A stretch of 21,138 bases of DNA from UBA4656 sp002405525 (GTDB lineage Bacteria; Pseudomonadota; Gammaproteobacteria; Xanthomonadales; Ahniellaceae). Position numbers and translations under genes: made by a program. Below, piece after piece: positions 16,836 through 21,138 of this stretch (positions are counted from its first letter, which is position 1; each line of letters begins with the position of its first letter). The stretch covers positions 1-21,138 of the forward strand of contig DAIMGT010000069.1 in NCBI GenBank assembly GCA_036723735.1. Direction: 5' to 3'. Below the pieces are notes generated by a model that saw nothing but the letters and a program-made list of their open reading frames with translations, made no database searches and was not told the DNA's origin.

Positions 16836-17906
16836 GTGCGCCGTGCCCTGACCACCGCCGTGCTGCTTTGCCTCGCTGCCCCCGCCGTGGCTGACGACTG
16901 GTCGCTGTCGCCGGGCCTCAACCTGCAGCACGACTGGTTGCAGTACCGCAGCGACCGCGTCGACCTCGGCGATGCCGACGAGATCCGCCGCGCGCGTTTT
17001 GCCCTGACCGCCAAGTACGGCAAGACCCTGGAACTGAAGGCCGAGTACGACGCCAAGGCGACGATCTGGACCGACGCCTTCGCGCGCTGGAACCTCGGCG
17101 GCGGCCACGCCCTGCGCGCCGGGCAGTTCAAGGTGCCGATCTACCTCGACGAACTCACCTCGGACAAGGTGACCCTGCTGATGGAGCAGTCGGCGCCTAC
17201 CGCCTTCGCGCTGGGCCGACGGCTCGGTGCCGAATACGCCTACCTCGCGCCGCGCTGGACAGTGAGCGCGATGGTCTTCGGCCAGAACCTGCAGGGTCTC
17301 AATGACGGCGAAGGCTACGCGCTGCGCGGCACCTGGCTGCCGCGACAGGACGCCGACGGGTTCCTGCACCTCGGCGCGGCGCTGGTCACCGAATCGCCCG
17401 ACGCGGGCACCGCGCGCTTCGCGCCGCGGCCCGAGGCCGGCATCGCCGCCGGCCGCCTGGTCGACACCGGCACCCTGCGCGACGTCGACCGTATCGACCG
17501 CCTCGGGCTCGAAGCGGCCTGGGTCCGGGGTCCGTGGCTGGTGCAGTCGGAGTACATCACCGCCGACGTGGACCGCGCTGGCGGCGGCTTCCGTGGCAAC
17601 GGCTGGTACGCGCAGGCCGGCTGGCTGCCCTTCGGCCAGTCGCGCGGCTTCAAGAACGGCGTGATCGACGCCCCCAAGGGCGATGGCACCGGTCCGACGC
17701 TGGAACTGGGCCTGCGCTGGAGCCGCGTCGACCTCGACGATGGCACGGTCGCCGGCGGGCGCCAGACCGCGCTCGGCGCCGGCCTCACCTGGTGGCTGGA
17801 CGGCGAGACGCGCCTGATGGCCAATTACATCCGCCTCGACAGCGAGCGGCGCGGAATCGCGGACGATCCGAACGTGCTTGAATTCCGCGCCCAGCTGGCG
17901 TTCTGA
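16836..17906 (+). CDS. OprO/OprP-family phosphate-selective porin
   Basis: A 356-residue outer-membrane beta-barrel. The signal peptide is MRRALTTAVLLCLAAPAVA, with cleavage before DDWSL. Alternating amphipathic strands run through the protein, for example DEIRRARFALTAKYGKTLEL, HALRAGQFKVPIYLDELTS, LMEQSAPTAFALGRRLG and YITADVDRAGGGFRGNGWYA. It ends with phenylalanine (FRAQLAF), the outer-membrane assembly signal. The RAGQFKVP and AFALGRRLG segments are typical of the OprO/P family. These porins form phosphate or polyphosphate channels under starvation. The start is GTG 16836: AGGAG (16825-16829) is six bases upstream and the signal peptide begins there; the nearby GTG at 16831 is out of frame. 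Divergent from pstS with its own Pho box, which supports phosphate as the solute. Confidence 0.9.
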   Translation: MRRALTTAVLLCLAAPAVADDWSLSPGLNLQHDWLQYRSDRVDLGDADEIRRARFALTAKYGKTLELKAEYDAKATIWTDAFARWNLGGGHALRAGQFKVPIYLDELTSDKVTLLMEQSAPTAFALGRRLGAEYAYLAPRWTVSAMVFGQNLQGLNDGEGYALRGTWLPRQDADGFLHLGAALVTESPDAGTARFAPRPEAGIAAGRLVDTGTLRDVDRIDRLGLEAAWVRGPWLVQSEYITADVDRAGGGFRGNGWYAQAGWLPFGQSRGFKNGVIDAPKGDGTGPTLELGLRWSRVDLDDGTVAGGRQTALGAGLTWWLDGETRLMANYIRLDSERRGIADDPNVLEFRAQLAF

Positions 17907-18133
17907 CACCGGCACGACACGGACGCATCCGCCACCCCCACCCCCGCCGCCGAATCGTCTTGGCGATCCCACTTGCATGGATCGCGCGCGAAAGAAGTCT
18001 GCGCACCGCGCGGTCCATTCTCGGGATCGTCGGGACTTCCGGCCGCTTGAATGCTGCGCCGCGGCAGTTCTAGCGTAAGCCGGTCGCCCAGGGCGACCAT
18101 GACCAGCCTGCAACGACCACCGTGGAGATCGAC

Positions 18134-18505
18134 ATGTCGAACAAGCTCACCAACACGCTCAGCCTCGCCGTTGGCGCCACCCTGCTCGGCGCCGCGGGCC
18201 TGGTGCACGCCGGCACCGTCTTCGAACTGACCGACCTTGGCGCCGGCTACATGCTGGTCGGCGACGAGAAGGCGAAGGAAGGCAAGTGCGGCGAGGGCAC
18301 ATGCGGCGCCGAGAAGGGCAAGGAAGGCGCCTGCGGCGGCGACAAGCATGAGGCCGAAGGCAAGTGCGGCGAGGGCAAGTGCGGCGAAGGCAAGTGCGGC
18401 GGCGAGAAGACCGAAAAGGGCAAGGAAGGCAAGTGCGGCGAAGGCAAGTGCGGCGGCGAGAAGGCCGAAAAGGGCGAGGAAGGCAAGTGCGGCGGCGCCG
18501 CCTGA
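18134..18505 (+). CDS. hvfA: HvfA/bufferin-type RiPP metallophore precursor with nine Cys motifs
   Basis: A 123-residue secreted Cys-rich precursor. The Sec signal peptide (MSNKLTNTLSLAVGATLLGA to GLVHA) is probably cleaved after Ala26; a short conserved-looking leader, TVFELTDLGAGYMLVGDEKA, follows. From residue 49 come nine motifs: EGKCG seven times, EGTCG (54-58) and EGACG (64-68). All nine cysteines (52, 57, 67, 78, 83, 88, 101, 106, 119) lie in motifs. The rest is Lys/Glu/Gly-rich. In Haemophilus HvfA and in bufferins, cysteines in such motifs are converted by a DUF692 (MNIO) enzyme with a DUF2063 partner into heterocycles that bind copper; both partners follow here. The start is ATG 18134 with GGAG at 18124-18127. 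Residues 85-102 and 103-120 are a tandem duplication. Confidence 0.9.
   Translation: MSNKLTNTLSLAVGATLLGAAGLVHAGTVFELTDLGAGYMLVGDEKAKEGKCGEGTCGAEKGKEGACGGDKHEAEGKCGEGKCGEGKCGGEKTEKGKEGKCGEGKCGGEKAEKGEEGKCGGAA
18386..18493 (+). repeat. Two tandem 54-bp units inside the RiPP precursor gene
   Basis: 18386-18439 and 18440-18493 match at 52 of 54 positions. The differences are A/G at 18410 against 18464 and at 18422 against 18476. Each unit encodes two EGKCG motifs around a GEK-T/A-EKG spacer, 18 residues in all. Both differences change the protein (Thr to Ala, Lys to Glu). Smaller 15-bp EGKCG units precede it (18356-18385). Such in-frame repeats can gain or lose copper-binding motifs by slippage or recombination. 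Confidence 0.92.
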
Positions 18506-18529
18506 ACACTGACCGCGACTGACGTCGCG

Positions 18530-19363
18530 ATGGGTACCCGCATGCCCCATGGCGCCGGGCTCGGGCTCCGGCGCGGCCTGCTGGCCGCGCTGGAGTCCGC
18601 CCCGCCGGGCGCCTTCGATTTCCTCGAGATCGCGCCGGAGAACTGGATCGGCGTCGGCGGTGCGCTGGGACGGCGCCTGCGCGCGCTCGCCGAGCGCCAT
18701 GCCTTCGCCTGCCACGGGCTCTCGCTGTCGCTCGGCGGTCCCTCGCCGCTGGACGAGACCTTCCTCGCCCGCGTGCGTCGCTTCCTCGACCAGCACGGCA
18801 TCGCACACTACAGCGAGCACCTGTCGGCCTGCACCGACGAGGCGCATCTCTACGACCTGATGCCGATCCCGTTCACCGAGACGGCCGTGCGCCATTGTGT
18901 CGCGCGCATCCAGCGCACGCAGGACCTGCTGGGCCGGCGGATCGCAGTGGAGAACGTGTCCTACTACACGCCGCTCGGCGGCGAACTGACTGAACTCGAG
19001 TTCATCAACGCGGTGATCGCCGGCGCCGACTGCGACCTGCTGCTGGACGTCAACAATGTCCACGTCAACAGCATCAACCACCGCTACGACCCACGCGCCT
19101 TCCTGCGCGGCCTGCCACTGTCGCGCGTGCGCTGGCTGCACGTCGCCGGCCACTACGTCGAGGCCGACAACCTGATCGTCGACACCCACGGCGCGCCGGT
19201 CATCGACCCGGTGTTCGACCTGCTGGCCGAAACCTACGCCCTGCTGGGCCCCGCACCGACCCTGCTCGAGCGCGACTTCAACTTCCCGCCGCTGGGCGAA
19301 CTGCTGGCCGAAGTCGATCGCATCCGCGCCCTGCAGGCGGCGGCGAGCGAAGGCGCGGCATGA
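18530..19363 (+). CDS. hvfB: DUF692/MNIO multinuclear iron-dependent oxidase (RiPP-modifying)
   Basis: A 277-residue TIM-barrel-type protein of the DUF692 (MbnB/HvfB/bufferin-maturase) family, which uses two or three non-haem irons and oxygen to convert cysteines of a precursor peptide. Candidate metal ligands in family positions are H62 (ACHGLSLSLGG), E96/H97 (HYSEHLSAC), E141/N142 (AVENVSYY), D173, N175 and H178 (LLDVNNVHVN), H204 and H208 (LHVAGHY), D218/H220 (DTHG) and E247 (LLERDFNFPP). All signature blocks are intact, so it should be active. It starts 24 bases after the precursor gene; ATG 18530 or 18542 (MPHGAGLGLR) are both possible because no clear ribosome site separates them. It is separated from the partner gene by the REP pair. 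Confidence 0.93.
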   Translation: MGTRMPHGAGLGLRRGLLAALESAPPGAFDFLEIAPENWIGVGGALGRRLRALAERHAFACHGLSLSLGGPSPLDETFLARVRRFLDQHGIAHYSEHLSACTDEAHLYDLMPIPFTETAVRHCVARIQRTQDLLGRRIAVENVSYYTPLGGELTELEFINAVIAGADCDLLLDVNNVHVNSINHRYDPRAFLRGLPLSRVRWLHVAGHYVEADNLIVDTHGAPVIDPVFDLLAETYALLGPAPTLLERDFNFPPLGELLAEVDRIRALQAAASEGAA

Positions 19364-19389
19364 TGCGGGACCGGGGCGAGGACGGGGCC

Positions 19390-19482
19390 ATCGCGGCGCA
19401 CGCGCCGCTCCCACAGATTCTGGGCCTGGCCATTGGCGCGGGGGCGGCGCAGGGTTTGTGGGAGCGGCGCGTGCGCCGCGAT
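19390..19482. repeat. REP-like palindrome pair in the RiPP operon
   Basis: A 26-bp sequence at 19457-19482 (starting TGTGGGAGCGGCGCG) occurs as an exact reverse complement at 19390-19415, with 41 bases between. Each arm is itself palindromic (GCGGCGC...GCGCCGC). The core GTGGGAGCGGC...GCCGCGAT is the REP type common in Pseudomonas and Xanthomonadaceae, usually scattered by RAYT transposases. In RNA the pair would make a 26-bp G/C-rich stem between the oxidase and partner genes. Confidence 0.9.
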
Positions 19483-19505
19483 CTCGCCACCCCGCCCCAG
19501 TCCCC

Positions 19506-20270
19506 ATGACCGAACCCGACTTCCAGGCCCTGCAGCGCGACTTCGCCGCGCACCTGCGCGATCCGCAGGCGCATCCAGCGCCGCCGCACCTCGAGGACCG
19601 CCGGGTCGGCGTCTATCGCGAACTGTTCTTCAACAATCTCGAATCCCTGCTCACCGGCAACTTCCCGGTGATCCGCCGCCTGCTGCCCGATGCGGACTGG
19701 CGCGCCCTGGTGCGCGCCTTCATGGCCGGCTGGCACAGCCATACGCCGCTATTCACCGAGATCGGACGCGAATTCCACCGTTTCCTCGAACAGCGCGCGG
19801 AGCACGGCAGCGACGATCCGCCGTTCCTCGCCGAACTCGCGCACTACGAGTGGGTGGAACTGGCGGTCTCGATCGACGAATCGCGCATCGAGGACGTGCC
19901 GCACGATCCGGCCGGCGACGTGGTGGCCGGCGTGCCGGTGCTGTCGCCGCTCGCCTGGCCGCTGGCCTATCGCTACCCGGTGCACCGGATCCGTGAGGAA
20001 TTCCGGCCGGCCACGCCACCGGGCGCACCGACCTTCCTGATCGTCGCGCGCAACCGCCGCGACGAGGTCGCGTTCATGGGCGCCAACGCGCTGACCCTGC
20101 ACCTGCTCGAAGCCGTGAAAGCGAATCCGGGCTGCACCGGTCTGGACTGCCTGCATGCGCTGGCGGCGGCCATGGAGCCGGCGGCGCGCGCCGCGCTGGT
20201 GTCGGCGGGGGCCGACATGCTGCGTGCCCTGCACGCCCGCGACGTGGTGCTCGGCACCGCGCCCGGCTGA
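19506..20270 (+). CDS. hvfC: DUF2063 protein, partner of the MNIO oxidase
   Basis: A 254-residue protein with the DUF2063 pattern: N-terminal FQALQRDFAAHLRDP, RRVGVYRELFFNNLESLLTGNFPVIRRLL, a helical YEWVELAVSID region, and a beta-rich C-terminal half (LSPLAWPLAYRYPVHRI, FLIVARNRRDEVAFM) like the RiPP-recognition part of MbnC/HvfC proteins. Such proteins form a heterodimer with the DUF692 enzyme and help it bind the precursor. Old annotations call the N-terminal domain DNA-binding, which is unsupported here. The start is ATG 19506, where the homology begins; an in-frame GTG at 19458 lies inside the REP arm and is rejected. The gap to the oxidase gene is 142 bases, filled by the REP pair. Confidence 0.92.
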   Translation: MTEPDFQALQRDFAAHLRDPQAHPAPPHLEDRRVGVYRELFFNNLESLLTGNFPVIRRLLPDADWRALVRAFMAGWHSHTPLFTEIGREFHRFLEQRAEHGSDDPPFLAELAHYEWVELAVSIDESRIEDVPHDPAGDVVAGVPVLSPLAWPLAYRYPVHRIREEFRPATPPGAPTFLIVARNRRDEVAFMGANALTLHLLEAVKANPGCTGLDCLHALAAAMEPAARAALVSAGADMLRALHARDVVLGTAPG

Positions 20271-20278
20271 CACGACCC

Positions 20279-20291
20279 GGAGGTCCCGATG
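20279..20291 (+). promoter_or_regulatory. Ribosome binding site and ATG for the DoxX gene, out of frame by one base
   Basis: GGAGG (20279-20283) stands five bases before ATG 20289, 18 bases after the hvfC stop: an ideal operon start. However the ATG frame is not the DoxX frame. Adding one C in the CCCC run (20293-20296) would join them and give M-S-P-D-G-S-A-G-A-L-R-A-W-S-W, leading straight into the DoxX protein. Confidence 0.6.
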
Positions 20292-20338
20292 TCCCCGATG
20301 GCTCTGCCGGCGCCCTGCGCGCCTGGTCCTGGCTCACC

Positions 20339-20983
20339 GTGCGCCTGCGCGGCGCGGGCGAAACGATCCCGCGCGCGGTGATGCGCCTCGTGATGGGCTG
20401 GGAGTTCTGGGAATCGGGCCTGGAGAGACTGCACGGCAAGAACTGGTTCGCCTCGATCCGGTCCGACTTCCCGTTCCCCTTCAATGTGGTGCCGGCCGAC
20501 CTGAGCGGGTTCATCGCGACCTGGTTCGAGATCGTCGGCGCGGTGCTGCTGTGGCCCGGGCTCCGCACCCGCTTCGTCGCCTTCTCGCTGCTAGTGCTGA
20601 CCTTCGTCGCCACCGCCGCGGTGCACTGGCCGGACATGCTCGGCATGTGGACCGACCTGCTCAAGGGCTACGCGATCAGCGACATGGGCTGCGGCAACTT
20701 CAAGCTGCGTCTGCTGTTCGTGGTGATGCTGCTGCCGCTGGTGTTCAACGGCGCGGGCCGGCTGAGCCTCGACCACTGGCTGGCCGGGCGGATCGGGCTC
20801 GACCGCGAGGCGAAGCCGGTGGCCGACCTCGCCGCCTGGGCGCTGGCGGCCGCCGTGCTGGGGGTCCCGTTCGTGATGCTCTTGCCCCGGCTTGGGGGCT
20901 CTATGCTCATTTTCGCTACGCTGCTCGCGGCGATCGCCGCTGGCCGCAGGGTTCCAGATGCCGCGCACTTCTACGACGATTGA
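20339..20983 (+). CDS. DoxX family membrane protein of the RiPP operon (N-terminus uncertain)
   Basis: A 214-residue protein from the first usable in-frame start (GTG 20339). It has about four or five membrane spans. The DoxX-type segment MRLVMGWEFWESGLERLHGKNWF is followed by FNVVPADLSGFIATWFEIVGAVLLW, then LLVLTFVATAAVHWPDM and LRLLFVVMLLPLVFNGAG, with a further hydrophobic C-terminal part. DoxX proteins often accompany DUF692/DUF2063 genes; the role is unknown, perhaps redox or transport at the inner membrane. The same frame continues upstream as GALRAWSWLT, which looks like native protein, back to a one-base frame conflict with the well-placed ATG at 20289. The annotated start is therefore probably too short. 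Confidence 0.85.
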   Translation: MRLRGAGETIPRAVMRLVMGWEFWESGLERLHGKNWFASIRSDFPFPFNVVPADLSGFIATWFEIVGAVLLWPGLRTRFVAFSLLVLTFVATAAVHWPDMLGMWTDLLKGYAISDMGCGNFKLRLLFVVMLLPLVFNGAGRLSLDHWLAGRIGLDREAKPVADLAAWALAAAVLGVPFVMLLPRLGGSMLIFATLLAAIAAGRRVPDAAHFYDD

Positions 20984-21138
20984 GCGGGGTCATGGAAAGC
21001 GCGGGCCCCCAAACACTTCGCAACCGAGAACTCCAAACGCTTAAGGGGTCGTTTACGCGCCCATCACTTCAGAAGATTTATTTCTGGGTCTTCGTGAATC
21101 CGTGTGGGCGACTTTACGCCCCGAAGTTGCGCCAGAGT
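20984..21138. other. Non-coding right edge with lower GC
   Basis: After the DoxX stop the sequence becomes visibly more AT-rich (e.g. AGAAGATTTATTTCTGGG at 21072-21089) and no frame reads as a known protein. TTTACGCGCCC (21051-21061) and TTTACGCCCC (21113-21122) form a loose direct repeat. No terminator with a T-run is seen. It may be the upstream region of the next gene or the edge of a repeat or mobile segment cut by the window. Confidence 0.4.

Noticed and set aside
18001..18075. Sigma-70 or ECF promoter for the RiPP operon (TTGAAT at 18047 with TTCTAG/CTAGCG about 16 bases on)
   Set aside because: The -10 match is poor and no clear ECF GGAAC/CGTC pair is present; a promoter must lie in 17907-18133 but I cannot place it.
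18256..18493. Repeats at 18256-18493 as a CRISPR array
   Set aside because: The repeated units are contiguous, in frame and encode EGKCG motifs; there are no unique spacers of constant length.
21036..21138. Integron attC-like site at the right edge
   Set aside because: No paired RYYYAAC/GTTRRRY core sites bracket an imperfect palindrome, and no integrase or cassette is visible.

Overview
The window is about 21 kb of very GC-rich, densely coded bacterial chromosome. Gene content and order point to a gammaproteobacterium of the Xanthomonadales/Lysobacterales. The clues are metG divergent from an Mrp/ApbC gene followed by dcd, an rsxABCDGE-nth cluster, a pstSCAB-phoU operon beside an OprO/OprP-type porin, and GTGGGAGCGGC-type REP palindromes. 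This is inferred from reading the proteins; no database search was possible and the genus is not determined.

Layout. 172-585: HIT-family protein (+). 605-1989: two tandem paralogous secreted proteins of unknown function (DUF4410-like, -). 2072-2638: dCTP deaminase (-), whose usual stop codon is missing. 2785-3876: Mrp/ApbC Fe-S carrier ATPase (-). 3989-6058: methionyl-tRNA synthetase (+). 6082-6180: an inverted array of heptamers in the metG-rsxA gap. 6252-11337: rsxA-B-C-D-G-E (Rnf-type electron transport complex, +), almost all genes overlapping, then nth (endonuclease III) overlapping rsxE. 12021-16546: phosphate operon on the - strand, transcribed pstS-pstC-pstA-pstB-phoU. 16547-16835: divergent control region with a Pho box facing each way. 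16836-17906: phosphate-selective porin (+).

18134-20983 is the most interesting region. It is a putative copper-binding RiPP (HvfA/bufferin-type) operon: a secreted precursor with nine E-G-x-C-G motifs, a DUF692/MNIO iron oxidase, a DUF2063 partner, and a DoxX membrane protein. The precursor carries a near-perfect 54-bp tandem duplication of its core. A perfect 26-bp REP inverted pair lies between the enzyme and partner genes. The well-placed start of the DoxX gene is out of frame by one base in a C run. The final 155 bp show lower GC and no recognisable gene.

Functionally, the pst genes and porin form a phosphate-scavenging unit likely controlled by PhoB. The Rsx complex couples ferredoxin/NADH electron transfer to ion movement or SoxR reduction. 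The HvfA-like operon likely makes a periplasmic modified peptide that sequesters copper.
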